From Lanius collurio (lineage: Eukaryota; Chordata; Aves; Passeriformes; Laniidae), in contig JACBWW010000098.1 of assembly GCA_020086605.1 (NCBI GenBank), positions 243,824 through 307,823 of the forward strand: a stretch of 64,000 nt of DNA. Direction: 5' to 3'. Made by a program: the position numbers and the translations under genes. Numbering within the stretch: the stretch's first letter is position 1; the number at the start of each line of letters is the position of its first letter. The notes beneath the pieces were generated by a model. That model did not search any database and was not told the origin of the DNA. It saw only the letters and a program-made list of their open reading frames with translations. Of this stretch, positions 52,601 to 64,000 are shown in pieces.

Positions 52601-53552
52601 CCTGGTCTGGCTTAGCCTTCTGGGAAGAACTGGAGCAGGGGCCCAGTGCAGTGTGTGGGGGCACAAAAGCAAGCCCAGGTCCTGGGCAGTGCTCAGTGCA
52701 ATCCCTCTGCTCCCACAGGACTTTGCCAACACCATCCCGGGGCACGGGGGGATCATGGATCGCTTCGACTGCCAGTACCTGATGGCCACCTTTGTCAACG
52801 TGTACATCGCCAGCTTCATCAGGTGTGTGTGCCCTGCTGGGCTGGGGCCTCCCTGGCCCTCCCAGCGCTGGGAGTCCGAGCCAGCTGTGCTCCCTGGTGG
52901 CTTTAACAGCTGAAAATACACGGAGGAAATGGGGCTTGAGGAGGGGAAGGACCTTTGGCAGAGCTGGAAACACAACCCTCACTTCCCATGGGCTGTTGTT
53001 ATTCCAGTCCTGCTGAAACTCCTCCATGCCCCTTCTGTGAATCTTGGACAGGTTTTTAGAGTCAAGCAAGTAGGAAAATCTGATTTTGCAGCACTGACAG
53101 GCATTCTGTAGCCAAGCACAGAGGGAAAAGCCTGTGGATACATAAAGGATGTGCTGGGGGAGCTGAGGAAGTGCCTGTATGTGGCTGCTTTGAATTCTGA
53201 GGGGCAATGCCTGCTGATAAGATGTACAATCCTCTTCAGATCGATTGGGTTTGGGGTGTTACAGCCTCCTGTGCCTTTTGTGTCCATTTTCACATTCCAG
53301 ATGGAGTTGGGCTCCCAGGGGAGACCTGGGGAAGGAATGGACAGCACAGCAATGAATGTTAGCCCATTGTTCTGATGGAATTGCACTTGAGCCCCATTGC
53401 TGATGATGCTTTTGTGTTGCAGAGGCCCCAACCCAAGCAAACTGATCCAGCAGTTCCTGACCCTGAGGCCAGACCAGCAGCTCCACATCTTCAACACGCT
53501 CAAAGCACACCTGGTGGACAGGGGAATTTTGGGGAGCCTGGAGGACGCATAG
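46655..53552 (+). CDS. CDS2: CDS2, phosphatidate cytidylyltransferase 2 (exons 2-13; exon 1 missing)
   Basis: CDS2 is an integral ER-membrane enzyme that joins CTP and phosphatidic acid into CDP-diacylglycerol, the precursor of phosphatidylinositol. Exons are 46,655-46,797; 47,665-47,761; 48,134-48,231; 49,046-49,185; 49,563-49,621; 50,093-50,175; 50,608-50,695; 51,026-51,094; 51,603-51,755; 52,036-52,155; 52,719-52,822; 53,423-53,552 (TAG). All have GT-AG borders and join in frame to 427 residues. With the usual 19-codon exon 1 the protein would be 446 residues, against 445 in human. The acidic cytosolic N-terminus ([25 protein letters not shown]) is followed by about seven hydrophobic segments. 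The family signature is present: GFKRAFKIK at the end of exon 11 and HGGIMDRFD at 52,743-52,769. These segments carry the metal- and substrate-binding acidic residues of the family. The N-terminal sequence and gene order favour CDS2 over CDS1. The C-terminal tail (GILGSLEDA) differs from mammals. The exon 10 acceptor, GGAG, is not the usual CAG/TAG. Confidence 0.97.
48363..48645 (-). repeat. CR1 LINE fragment, reverse, in CDS2 intron 4
   Basis: A well-preserved reverse CR1: 'atcacagaatcccaggatgg', 'gaagggaccttaaagtccat', 'ctgctctgggcaacctctgc', 'ccttgtcctgtcactacaca'. It lies about 130 bases after exon 4. Confidence 0.9.
49622..49764 (+). repeat. Minisatellite, 22-base unit, starting at the CDS2 exon 6 splice donor
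   Basis: GTGAG occurs at 49,622, 49,644, 49,666, 49,688, 49,710, 49,732 and 49,754, exactly 22 bases apart. The first is the true intron 6 donor directly after the exon 6 codon ATG. The unit is GTGAGGTTAAAGTTCAGGTC plus AT; the first two copies have GTGAGCTT. Confidence 0.97.
49926..50060 (+). repeat. Minisatellite, 35-base unit, with one undetermined base
   Basis: Units beginning GCTCTGAGCACCTGAGCTGG start at 49,926, 49,961, 49,983, 50,018 and 50,053 (the last partial and diverged). Spacing is 35 bases except for the second unit, which is only 22 bases long and ends at the single N (49,982). The array lies in CDS2 intron 6 near the exon 7 acceptor. Confidence 0.95.
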
Positions 53553-55011
53553 ACAGGAGGTGGTTGGAACAGGACTGCAAACAGACAGGCCTCCTCCAGG
53601 GAATTCCTGGCTTGCCTGATTTAAGACAATAACAAGGCCTCATTTCACTGTAACTTTTCTTCCTTTCTTGGTAAATGTTTGCATTTGTGGTTTATTTTTT
53701 TTTTAAATAATATATTTATAGAGCTTTGGTTCAAATGAGCAAATCTTGGGTTTGTAGCTGAGAAGGAGTTAAGGCTTGGAAGGACTGTTGGGTGGAGCAG
53801 GAGGGTGGGATTGTCCTGGTGGACTCTTCTGAACCTTTGGGGTGTGTGGGCAGAGCTGAGCTTTCCCTGTGAGTGGGTTTTGCAGGGAAGGAGAGGCTGT
53901 ACCCTGCCCTGGCCCTCGTGCTCAGGGTGGCAGCTCTGGGGACCATCCTCCTCTCCAGGGACAACTGGGAGTGCAGTGGGAGTTGTCCCAGCAGTTTATG
54001 CCTGTGGGAATCCCCTTGCCCAAGGCATTTGGAAGAGGATCTTGTGCTAACCCAGCCCTGTTTCCTCTGCCCAGCCCTGCAGCTGCTCTCACCTGCTGCT
54101 TTTGCAGTGCCTCTCACATTCCCTCTCTTCAGGGCTGATATTTTGGTAAATCAGATTTTTGTAACTAATTAAGACAGGAACAGTTTGGGGATGAGGAGTC
54201 AAGAAAGTAGCAGTTGTGTGTGGGAGTGTGGGAAATTGCTTCAACACTGATTGAAGGAATTAAGTTTTGAAGAACATTGAAGTTTCACTGAGCAATTCCT
54301 GCCAGGTGAAAACAACCTTTCAATAACTTGGTTTGTTTTGCCCCATTAAATAACCTTTAAGAACCACACTTCTTCATTTCTCCAAGGTTGGAAACCCCAC
54401 AGTGGGCTATTTGAAGTAACCTGGGGAGCAGCTTCCAGCCAGTTTTGTTGCTGGGTGGGCTCCAGCTGCAGCTGGGGGCTTTGTTTTCTTTCAGGGATCA
54501 TGTCTGTTTGTTACTTGAGTTGTAGAAGTCGTGCTGCTGAGTTTACCACGGTCTGTGTTGCATTTCAGTCTGGGTTCATTTCTCTGCAGGCTTCTGTTAT
54601 ACTTTGCTTACTGAATCTTGTCAGAAATAGTTTGTTCTTTATAGCTGCAAGTTTTGTTGAAGTACTTTCCTTTATTTTGTCATACTTTTTTATTATTTAA
54701 AAATGAGAGCCCTAAAGATTGTGAAACTTTCCTATTTTTTTTTTTTTTTTGTTGTGATCAGATAGTGAAAATATCCCCATTTACACCTCATGCAGTGTTC
54801 CCAACACAAGCTGACTCTGAGTTTCCTTCTTTCCATAGTTTGTGCATGGGAGAGAGAAACTTTACCTGATTTTAACCTGGGGAAGGAGTGACAGGGAGAG
54901 TTCACATGGAAGTACCTTGGTGTTTTCAAGCAGTTGCTGCCATAAATCTTTGGCCACAGGCCCCCAACATGAGACCTGCACCTGCTGTGAGCTGGCTTGG
55001 CATTGACAGAA

Positions 55012-55017
55012 AATAAA
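55012..55017 (+). other. CDS2: Candidate alternative polyadenylation signal of CDS2
   Basis: AAAATAAAATA on the plus strand about 1.46 kb past the stop codon. It would yield a shorter 3' UTR. Confidence 0.35.
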
Positions 55018-56159
55018 ATACCTGAAAATACCCCAAATTCAGAGTTTTTACTCCATATTCTGCTTCTGCCACTGCTTTTGTTTACCCTGAGTGTACCAGA
55101 GAGCTCGTGTGTGTAAAAACACGGAGCAGGCCCAGCCTCTCCCCTGCATTTCTGTGGGGCTGTGGTGGGCTCTTCTTTGTCTCCCTGAACAGGAGGAGCA
55201 GGGCAGAAGTTGGTACTCCAAGTGCTGCAGGTGTTTGATGGAAAGCACAGGCTGCAGAGAAGGCTCTGGTTTTATGAAATATTCTCAGTTGGTGCTGTCA
55301 AAGTTCTGCACTGAGCCAGGTCAGGGTTGGGTTTGGGGTTCACAGAGATTTTCCTGGTTGTGGAGACTGTTCCAGCTTGTTTTAGGCAGGGGTTTATTTT
55401 CTGTTGACAGAACAAATGCTGGTCCAGGCCCCTGATACAGAAACTGCAGAGGAGAATGGAGGTGCTTCCATCTGGCTTTGCCCAGGGACAGTGTTTGGGC
55501 TGTGTTTCATGAGCCCAGCAGGGCAAAGCGAGGCTGTGGGAGCAGGGTGGGAGTGCCAGGGTTTGGTTTGCCCTGGGGGGCTGGACCAGCTGGATTCTCC
55601 CTGCCCATTGCCAAAATCCCTTGTTGTGGCTGTTGGGTCACAGGCAGAAGTGAGAGTGTTGATAAATATTACAAAGGTGTGCTCTGTTCATCGTGGGAAA
55701 TTTCTCTGGTGGGTCTTTAGTCTCCTGCTCGTCTGCTTTAAACCTTTTCTTCCTCCTCTGGTGTAATTAGCGGGGCAGAGCTTTGCTGCAGGCCCTGGTT
55801 TGGGGCAGATGTGGGCCTTTCCCAGGGTGTAAATGCTGGATGTGGGCACTGGAGGGCAAAGCAGTTCCACGGCGTGGCTGCGAGAGCAGCAGCAGCTCTG
55901 CCTGTGGGTGGCTTCCCCATCAGAGATTCCTGATCAGCTTTATTCCTGCTTCCTCTGGGAAGGGTGGGCTTCCAAACCTGGGCTGCTCCCCACGGGGAAA
56001 GCGGCCTGGGAAGGGTTTCCTGCATGGAAGTTCATTAAAGGGAGTGGGAACTCCACGGAGGAGGGAGGGAAGGAGGAAGGTTGGGGATTGTTGGGATTAT
56101 TTGCAAGTTGTGCAGCTGAACTCACAGGAGCGGGAGTTGGACCCTGAGTTTGGGTTGAA

Positions 56160-56265
56160 GTCTTGTCCCACCTCCCTTGCCACGGGCAGGGACTCTCTCA
56201 GTAGGCCAGGCTGCTCCAAGCCCTCTCCAGCCTCATCCTGGGCACTGCCAGGGATGGGGGGTTGG
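56160..56265 (-). repeat. CR1 LINE fragment, reverse
   Basis: A short diverged reverse CR1: 'ccacgggcagggactctctc', 'caggctgctccaagccctct', 'gggcactgccagggatgggg'. Confidence 0.75.
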
Positions 56266-57469
56266 TAACTCCCTGGGCAAAGAGGAAAAGCTCTTTGCTG
56301 AGGGGGTTTCTGAGGGGGGAACTGATGCTGAGGGATGAGCAGCAGCACTCGTGGCCCTGCAGGACCTTGGTGGTGCTGCAGCTCTCAGGAATTTCGTTGT
56401 GGATTCCCCGGGGATGGTGGGTGAGGAGAGAGACGGGGAAGTTCTGCACTGCAGGGCTCAGCGTGGCTCAGTCGTTCTGGTTTGCAGCTCTGCAGCAGCA
56501 GGGAGCTCCAGAGGGGAGAGCAGAGCAGCAGGGGGAGGTGGTGCCAGCTGGGATTTGTGTGTGTGGGCCAGGAGGAAGGGTCAGGAAGGATTTGGTCAGC
56601 GTGAAGGTCACAAGCTGGTGTGGGAGCCACCTCTGCACCAGGGTCACTGCACAGGGAGGCAGGAGTGTCCCCAGGGAGGGCACTGGGAAGCTGCTGTGGT
56701 GTGGTGTGAGGGGCTGGCAGTGCTGGGCAGGGCTCTGGGCACCCCCAGTGTTTGTTTTTTAGGGGCTGGTTGGGTTTGGGCACAGGTTTGATGCACAGCT
56801 GGGCTCCTGTGGACACCTCAGTGAGAATTGGCTTTTCCCTGCCTGGGTGCAGCCCAGCTGGGTTTGCAGGGGGAGGCAGGGCCAGCCCTGCTCAGGGAAG
56901 CACCAGGCCTGGGTTCTGCAGCCTTGGGCTGTGGGAGCAGCTGGGATTCATCGGACATTCCCTGGGTGAGGGGCTCAGCAGTGCCCCTGAGCTGAAGGGG
57001 CAGCTCCTGTGTGGCTCCCAGAGCTGGGACCCTGCAGCATCACCCACAGCTTGGCCCCAGGCCGTGGGATCCCAGTGTCACATCCCAGGGAACGGCTCCT
57101 GTGTCCTGTGAGCCCCCCAGCCTGGCTGTGGTGGGGTCCTGCCCTCTCTCCCTTCCCCCTGTGCGTGGTGGGAGCAGGGCAGGGCTGGGTGGGCACATCC
57201 AGTCCCAAAATCATCGCCTGGAAGCTCCCGTGGCCTCGCCCTCGGTGCCCAGCCCGGGCTGGCAGCTCTGTGCCCCTGTAATCCCTGTGTAATCCCTGAT
57301 CTCCAGCCCTGGCCTGCTCCCACCACTGGCTTCTTTCTCTGTGCATCGCTCCTTTGATTCTGGTTTTAGCTACACACGTAGAGTTGCCTTTCTTTGACCG
57401 AATGTTCCAATGTGAAATATTGTATATTTTAAAGTATTTACCCTATTTATATACTGTATGTTACTGTTA

Positions 57470-57475
57470 AATAAA
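57470..57475 (+). other. CDS2: Candidate main polyadenylation signal of CDS2
   Basis: AATAAA in a markedly AT-rich segment (57,410-57,485), followed within 30 bases by a G/T-rich element (TGTATGTGGGGGAGTTT), the usual arrangement of a vertebrate cleavage site. Confidence 0.6.
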
Positions 57476-58519
57476 TATAAATTCCATTACCTGTATGTGG
57501 GGGAGTTTCCTTCAGTGCTGTGGGATGCTCAAACCTTTCTGTGCTCCTCAGGGCAGCTCTGGGTGTTACAAACTCACATTCCCTCAATCCTTGCCTTGCT
57601 CCCCTTCCTCAGGGATTTTCCCCAGAGCAGACCTCAGCAAGGACACGGGTGGGCAGGACTGGACTGTCCATGTCCTGCATGAACAGCCCCATTCCCAATG
57701 GGATTTTTGGTGACCCCAGGGTTGGATCATCCAGGCTCATCTTGATCAATGATGAGGGAAGTGTTGCCTCTGCTCCCCCTGCAAAATCAGCTCATTTTAC
57801 CTGCAGATTTCACTGGGAATGTGAAAAATTGTCGGGAGCTCCACTTACCATAAGTTATTCCTTCATTTCAGCCCTTTCTCCTGCCTTGCCTGGGGTCAGG
57901 AGGGCAGAATCCTCCGTTTACCCAGGAAAATGCTGCTTTTAGCTCTGGTGTTATTTTGTCTGGTTTTGACTTATCAGCTAAGCCAAAGCAGCCCCTCAGC
58001 AGCCTCTCAGGGCTTCCTGTCACAGTGTGGGCACTCACAGACAACTTCAGCCTCCAGCAGCAGCAGCAGCAGAGCTCGACTCCCTCTCCATGGGCTCCCT
58101 GCGAGGTGGCTCCAAAGCCCAGCTCCCACATTCCGGCCGCTGCTCCCAGTCCAGCAGGGCCCTGCTGGGCAACACCCAGCAATTTGTGAAGCAACTCGAG
58201 GGCTGAGCAATCGTTTGGTGTTAAATCTGTCAGAAAAGGGACTCTGGAGTCCTCAGGCAGCCGTGGAGCTGCGGCACCAGGGCTGTGGGGGACTGCCAGG
58301 CAGAGCTGATGGCACAGCCCAGTGCCAGCTGCAGCTTCCCCCCCATCCTGTGCCAGTTCAATGCAGACAAACATGGAAAAACAGATTCCCACTGGGAATC
58401 CTGGTGCCCCAGACAGACAGCGAGCCTCAAGCCAGGGCTGTCCATGAGATCCTGATGGAAGAGGGATGTAAAAACAAATTTATGGGCTGAAATTTGCCTT
58501 TTTTAGGTCCTGCTGAGGC

Positions 58520-58752
58520 ATGGTAGGTTTAGCTTGGATATTGGGAAGGAATTCCTGGCAGTGAAGGTGGGCAGGCCCTGGCACAGGGTGCCCAGAGCAG
58601 CTGTGGCTGCCCCTGGATCCCTGGCAGTGCCCAAGGCCAGGTTGGATGGGGCTTGGAGCAGCCTGGCACAGTGGGAGGTGTCCCTGCCATGGCAGGGGTG
58701 GCACTGGATGGGCTTTAAGGTCCCTTCCAACCCAAACCAGTCTGGAATTCCA
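58520..58752 (+). repeat. CR1 LINE 3' end fragment
   Basis: Forward CR1: 'tattgggaaggaattcctgg', 'cacagggtgcccagagcagc', 'ggttggatggggcttggagc', tail 'ccttccaacccaaaccagtc'. It is the best preserved of the forward copies. Confidence 0.9.
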
Positions 58753-59889
58753 CAGTTCAGCTCAGGACCAGGCTGCTCTGAGGGTGGCTAAGAAAAAATT
58801 CAACCCAGTGTTGTCCTTCCCCAAACCTGGAGAGGCCCCCGAGCAGGAGGTGGCTGAAGCAGCTCTGGGGTGCTCACAGGGGCGGTTTTGGGGTGCCAGG
58901 GAGGGCTGAGCTCTGTGGTGTGACCACAGCGTTGAGCTGCACTGCAGGGTTTGGGGCTCAGGCAGAGTTTCCGTTCTGGAGGAGGGGACAGGGCCCCGTG
59001 ACATCCTGCCCGTGGCACTGCGGGTGGGAAAGGGCTGCTCCAGGCTGCCAGAGAGAGCCAGGCTGAAGGGAAAAAGCATCACAGTGGGTGAGCCCGTGGA
59101 GCTCCTTCAGCTGCCTGCAGATATTTCTGAGAGTTAAAACTGGTGCTTAATGCAGGGCTCACTCAGGGCCCTCTGCTCGGGGTACAGCAGAAAAGGAGCC
59201 CGTGGAGGAGTTCAGAGCCACAGCAGGGTTTTGGGTTAATCTCGTCAGGCTGGGAGAACGTCCTGGGCTGCTCTGCTATGAAATTCCACACTGTCACATT
59301 CTCTGGACTTTGGGCAGTGGAATCTGTGAGCTGGGGATCTCTGAGCTGGCTCCAGTCACTGCCCAAAGCAGCAGAGTGGTTTTTCAGCTGTGATTAACCC
59401 AGATCACCCTGGTGAGCTCCACCGTGGCCGTGCTGGGACCGAGCACCCAGCACAGGCTCCAGCTCCTTCCTTTCCTCAGTTTGTGTTACAACCCTAAAAA
59501 CAAATCCCCTTTGCAGGTGGCTCCTGGGCACAATGCTGGGCTGGGAATCACAACAGGAACTGCTGGCCACGTCCTTGTTCATCCTCCTGCGCTTCCCCTG
59601 CCGCTGTTCCTGCTTCTGCTCGGGGCAACTTCCCTCTTCGTGAGGCCTGGGCTTTCCCAGCATGGGGGGAGATGGGGGCTGGAGCCTCCAGAAGCCCCCT
59701 CCTTGCTCCTGGGGGTGTTTGTAACAGCCCTGGCTGATCCTCCCAGCCCCAGCCCAGGCTGCTCTGGGTGTGCACAGCCTGTTCTGGGGTGGAAAACCAG
59801 CACGAACCAGGATACACTCACCGCTGTGAGCAGGGATTTTGCTCGATCCACTGCTCATGGTGGGCTCTGTATCCACATCCCACATTTGC

Positions 59890-60040
59890 TCAGGGAAGCT
59901 GTGGCTGCCCCTGGATCCCTGGCAGTGCCCAAGGTCAGGCTGGATGGGGCTTGGAGCAGCCTGGGACAGTGGGAGGTGTCCCTGCCACGGCACTGGATGG
60001 GCTTTGAGGTCCCTTCCAACCCAAACCATTCCATGGTTCT
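59890..60040 (+). repeat. CR1 LINE 3' end fragment
   Basis: Forward CR1 of the same subfamily: 'gtggctgcccctggatccct', 'ggctggatggggcttggagc', tail 'ccttccaacccaaaccattc' and 'catggttct'. It has lost a few bases after 'ccctgccacggc'. Confidence 0.9.
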
Positions 60041-63000
60041 AAGATCCCTTGGTCCTCATCACTCCAGTTACTATGGCCTTTCCTCCAGGAGCTGCCTCAT
60101 TTCATCCCCATTTGGCTTTTACCTCTGTAAGAGCCTTCAATCAGCCATCTCTCAGCACCTCTCAGCAATTAACAGGAGAACTCAAAGACCCCCACGAGTG
60201 CCATCAGGGGATGCACAGACCTCACACCTGAGCTCTGCTCTGCCCCTGAGCAGAACATTCCCCGGAGCTCCGGGGCTGTTCCTCCTCCTCCTCGGAGCAG
60301 ATTTCAGAGCACCAGGAGGACCCCGGGTGTTTCTGACACCACTTCCTCAAATGCACCGAGCGGAGCACGGGCAGCGGCCCCGGGCTGGGCTGGGTGTCCC
60401 CATCAGGGGGCAAGGAGGGGAGCAAAGCAGGCATCGCCTGAGAGCATCGCTGGGGAAGCCAGGCCAGAGCTTTGCAGGAAAGCAGGGCAGGAAGGTACTT
60501 TTATGGGGTTGCTCACAGCTGCTCTCGGAGGCAGGAAGTTCGCTGGCAAATCAACCCTCGCCGAGCTGCTGCTCTTTGTGGGGGGATCGACCCCGGGATC
60601 CCCACGGGACCATCAGGGTTTGGTTCCAGCCCATCTCCTAAGCAAGCTCACCTTGGGAAAAAAAAAAAAAAAGCCCTTCCTGATTCAAAATGTCACTGAA
60701 GCTGCCACGGAACTGGGATTTCAACCTGAAAATGGATGCTGCAAAAATAGGTACAGTGCCTGTTGCTTTGTGCCCTTCTGTGTCCGCTTCGGTGCCCGGG
60801 GTGGGGCAGGGGCTGTGGGTGTCTGTGGCCAAGCCTGGCTGAGATTTTGGCTCCGGCCTCACTGGGGGGAACTGGCCCTCAAGTGCCACTTTTGAGTGAG
60901 AGAAGACGATTTGCAAATGATTTGCAGGAAATGATTTGCTGAGTTGTTACCGAGGGATGCTGCGGGAGCTGGGGGACAGGGCTGCTGACCCCAAAATCCA
61001 GCTTTGGGAGGGTTTAAACCACACAGGGCCCGTTCTGAGGGCACAAACCCTGCAGGAGGTGAGGCTCAGGCCGAGCCACGTTGGCATGGCCCAGGCTGGA
61101 GGAAACGATCTCTCCCTGGCTCAGGTGTCTCGGCCCTGCTGGCGTCAGTGGTTTCCTTTTGGGGGTGGTCAGGAGCCCTCGGACTCCCAGGGCCCTGGGA
61201 CAGCCTCACCCTGTGATTTCCTGACCCACCTCCTGCCCCTGCCAAGGCTTTGCAGGGCTCCCACCCACCCCAGGATCCATCTCCAGCACGGAAACCACTG
61301 GAGAACACCTTAGGGAAGGAGTGTGGGACCCCTATGTGGGCTCCGAGGGCAAAATGCCAGAGCCTGGGGTAGGGTCAGGCAGCCAGGGTGGGGATTTAGG
61401 GCTGCAGGAGCCCAGCCAGTTGTGCTCCCAGGCCCAGGCCCTCTGTGATGCTGGCACTGGTGCCAGAACTCGGCCAGGGCCCGTGCTGGGGCTGGATTTC
61501 CCCCCGGAGCCGAGGTTGGACCCTGCTGGTCTCTGCCAGGCTCTCCCTCCCTGTCCAGGGTTTTCCTGCAAAGGCAACTTGGATTTCTGTGTGAAGCCAC
61601 TTTGATCAGAGTGGCCAAACCATTCTGTGCACACAAAGCCCCAAATGGGGCCCCCTCTGCCCTTGTCCTGCACCCACAGAGTGGCTCCTGTTTTTGGGGA
61701 GAGGGCAGCGGCTCTCGGGCACCTCCCCGTGCTGGAGGTCCCAGGGCTGCAGGAGGAGTGAGGATGTTTTGGAGGAAATGCCCAACCCCAGAGGCCGTTG
61801 CCACAGGAAACGCTTTGGGGGCACCACCAAAGCTCTTGGTGGCTCCTTCCTGCCCTGGGGGAGCGCAGAGAGGGGCAGGGCTGGGTGTGCAGGGAGGTGC
61901 TGGAGGAGGAGATGGTTCCAAGTGCTGGAGCCAGGGAGAAGCTTCGTCCCCACCCCAAATTCCATCACCACACCTGAGCTGGGCATTGTGCTGGCCACAG
62001 AATGAGCAGAGCTGGGCAAGTGGTGAGGGAGGAGCCACGGCCTCGGTGGTTCTGGTTTTGTGAATGCTGAAAACTTTACAGAAAACAAAGCCAAGGGTGC
62101 CAGGGCAGCTCCCTCCCCTCACCCCTCACAAGAAATAAAAACAAGTGGCTCTTTTGGCCCTCAGAGGGCCCAAAGTCTGGGCAGAGCTGCCCCGTGCAGA
62201 GGGAAATGGAGCTGTGTGCTCTCAAGGGTGCTCGAGGGTGTGCAGGAACACGGCTAAGCCAGGACTAAGCCCAGGCTGCACCTCGAGCCTGGGGCTGATG
62301 CTCAGGGAAGGGGACTCCAGGGGATCCCTCTGAGCCCAGAGTCCTGATGGGGCTGGGAAGGGCTGCAAGGAGGGAGGGAATAAACCTCATTTCCAGCAGG
62401 GGTGGACAAGTCAAGCTCAAGGCAGGAGGAGGAGGAGGAGCCCCAGGCAGCAGCACCTTTTCCCTCAGCAGAGCCCTGATGCAGTGCTGGGCTTTGGGGG
62501 AGGTCGATATCCCCCAGAAAAGATAGCAAACCATTGCATTTTTCCTAAAACCCCCCAGTTTCTCCTTGTGCTGCTGCAACGTCAGCACGGCTGCTCTCAG
62601 CTCTGTGCCCAGCAGGCTCCTCACTCTCAGTGGCTGCTCCAGCCCTGCAGGTCACTCCCCAAAAATCCTCACCCCGAGGGGTGAGGGGCAGCCACAGAAC
62701 ATGGAGGAATGGGATTTATGGGGTCCTGAGCACTGAGCAAAGAAGCTGCCAGGGCTGGAGGAGCAATTTGGAAACCCCATTTGGGTTTTCCATCAGGGTA
62801 ATCCCCAGCAGCAGCATTTGTCAGGGGAGCTGGCTGGGAAATCCCTTTGCAATGTCCCTGCTTCCAACCCCGTCCTCTTCAGGGCCATCCCATGGCAGCA
62901 CACACTGAACGTGCAGCACCCCAGGGTGCTTCGAAGGCTGGACTGGGGATTCACAATCCCTTTTGAGGATCGAGATCCACAATCCTTTTTGGCTTTTGGG

Positions 63001-63756
63001 AGAGGATTTGCAGCCCTGTGGCAGGTTTGTAGTGGGAGGCGAGCCTGGAGTGTTCTACAGGACAAAGGGAACACCCAGGGGAGTTTTTTGCTCTGAGGGA
63101 TTTTGGAAGGGGAAGTGGGGACACCCTTGAGCTGAACCATTGAAGCCCTGGGTGCCAAGCGTTTTCCACCTCAGGAAATCACCAGCGAGGCTGAGTTCCC
63201 CCGGAGTCTTGGCCTTATTTTTGCCTTACAGCCTTAAATGCAAACTCTGCCCAGCTGGGTTGGCTCTGGGGGGGCTGCAGTGCCTGGTCCAGAGGCAAAA
63301 ATCCCATCTGGAAGAGATCCCTCCAAGACTTCTGCTGTCACAGAGGTATTTGGAGATGCCACCAGTCCCTGGCACCAGTGGGGCCATGCAAACAGGAGAC
63401 AGGGACACTGCTCTGCCCAGTGCTATATCCATGCTGGCATTTTTTCCATCTTTGGAGATTTTCCATCCCTGTAAATGTGGGTTCTGCCCCACTGGGAACA
63501 CCAGGTTCTCCCAGAGCAGAACTGCGACATCCAAACTGTTTGGGTCACTCTGCTGTCGCTGCAGCTTCGGGGAGGCCGTAAAACCCACACACTCCCATTA
63601 AAAAAACACACCCCAAAAAAACCCTAATGATTTTGGTCTCACATGCAAGACAATTCCTCCCACACAGGAAAAAGGAAGCTCACACTGGCAGCTACTGCAG
63701 CCACTTCCTTTGTAAACTTGGGCCAGTTCTCTCGGCAGAGCCCGGGGCCGAGAGCC

Positions 63757-64000
63757 TCTCCCGTGTCCCTCTGTCCCTGTGTCCCTCTGTCCCCACTCCT
63801 GTGTCCCTCTGTCCCTGTGTCCCTCTGTCCCCACTCCTGTGTCCCTCTGTCCCCTCTCCTGTGTCCCTCTGTCCCCACTCCCGTGTCCCTCTGTCCCCTC
63901 TCTTGTGTCCCTCTGTCCCCTGTCCCTCTGTCCCCTCTCCTGTGTCCCTCTGTCCCCACTCCCTGTCCCTCTGTCCCCTCTCCTGTGTCCCTCTGTCCCC
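63757..64000 (+). repeat. Minisatellite (GTGTCCCTCTGTCCCC-type), open at the window edge
   Basis: Repeated GTGTCCCTCTGTCCCC blocks separated by ACTCCT, TCTCCT or similar spacers give units of roughly 15-22 bases. The array is still running at the last base, so its full size is unknown. Confidence 0.93.

Larger units (their letters stand above)
53553..57495 (+). other. CDS2: CDS2 3' untranslated region (probable extent)
   Basis: After the TAG stop there is a long T- and G-rich non-coding stretch with no intron evidence and no other gene. Mammalian CDS2 mRNAs also have multi-kilobase 3' UTRs. A reverse CR1 fragment lies at about 56.2 kb. The end is placed just beyond the AATAAA at 57,470. Confidence 0.55.
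57496..64000. other. GC-rich intergenic stretch
   Basis: No gene is recognised. PROKR2, the next coding gene beyond CDS2 in human, is not seen here. Long open frames at 59.4-60.6 and 61.3-62.1 kb reflect high GC and read through CR1 sequence or lack any family resemblance. Two forward CR1 copies and a terminal minisatellite are listed separately. A CAG run of about six units lies near 58,057-58,074, and an A run at 60,658-60,673. Confidence 0.6.

Noticed and set aside
59412..60641. 409-codon open frame on the plus strand
   Set aside because: It reads straight through a CR1 3' end (59,890-60,040), is low in family-like features and rich in Pro/Ser/Gly/Leu as expected from GC-rich DNA. No known protein is recognised.
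61310..62122. 270-codon open frame on the minus strand and overlapping frames
   Set aside because: Several overlapping frames are open at once on both strands because the DNA is GC-rich. No conserved domain or splice structure is seen.

Overview
The window is vertebrate nuclear DNA, almost certainly from a bird and probably a songbird-like neoavian. The basis is the many truncated CR1 LINE 3' ends (avian-type 3' UTR wording in both orientations), compact introns, and conserved coding exons whose order matches the PCNA region of human chromosome 20: (SLC23A2) - TMEM230 - PCNA - CDS2. No bacterial-style genes, CRISPR arrays, tRNA or rRNA genes were seen.

Layout. 1-17,190 has no recognisable coding exon and ends at a CpG island (17,190-17,960). 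A good minus-strand splice donor in the island suggests the 5' end of a minus-strand gene; by synteny this would be SLC23A2, with the left part of the window as its first intron (inference only). 17,985-18,920 is CR1 debris, including one CR1 nested in another. 18,921-27,580 is non-coding. 27,580-32,560 is TMEM230 on the minus strand: three coding exons giving a complete 120-residue protein, plus a probable non-coding first exon in a second CpG island. 32,600-34,170 is a short intergenic stretch with CR1 copies and a 15-base tandem repeat. 34,170-37,134 is PCNA on the minus strand: coding exons 2-6 are present. Exon 1 is not in the readable sequence and most likely lies in, or is lost with, the 361-base run of N at 36,774-37,134. 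37,135-53,552 is CDS2 on the plus strand: twelve coding exons (2-13) are exact, and exon 1 is also missing, most likely for the same reason. The CDS2 3' UTR probably runs to about 57,490. The rest, to 64,000, is GC-rich non-coding sequence ending in a minisatellite that runs out of the window.

The three identified genes are housekeeping genes: a two-pass vesicle membrane protein (TMEM230), the DNA sliding clamp (PCNA) and the ER enzyme that makes CDP-diacylglycerol for phosphoinositide synthesis (CDS2). In mammals PCNA and CDS2 lie head to head, so the gap very probably hides their shared divergent promoter.

The least ordinary content is a set of minisatellites inside PCNA and CDS2 introns. 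Two of them touch splice sites. A 22-base array in CDS2 begins at the true exon 6 donor and repeats GTGAG seven times. A 29-30-base array in PCNA abuts the exon 4 acceptor and repeats CTCAG. I did not find a convincing new gene system; these splice-site-linked arrays and the missing promoter are the observations most worth checking.
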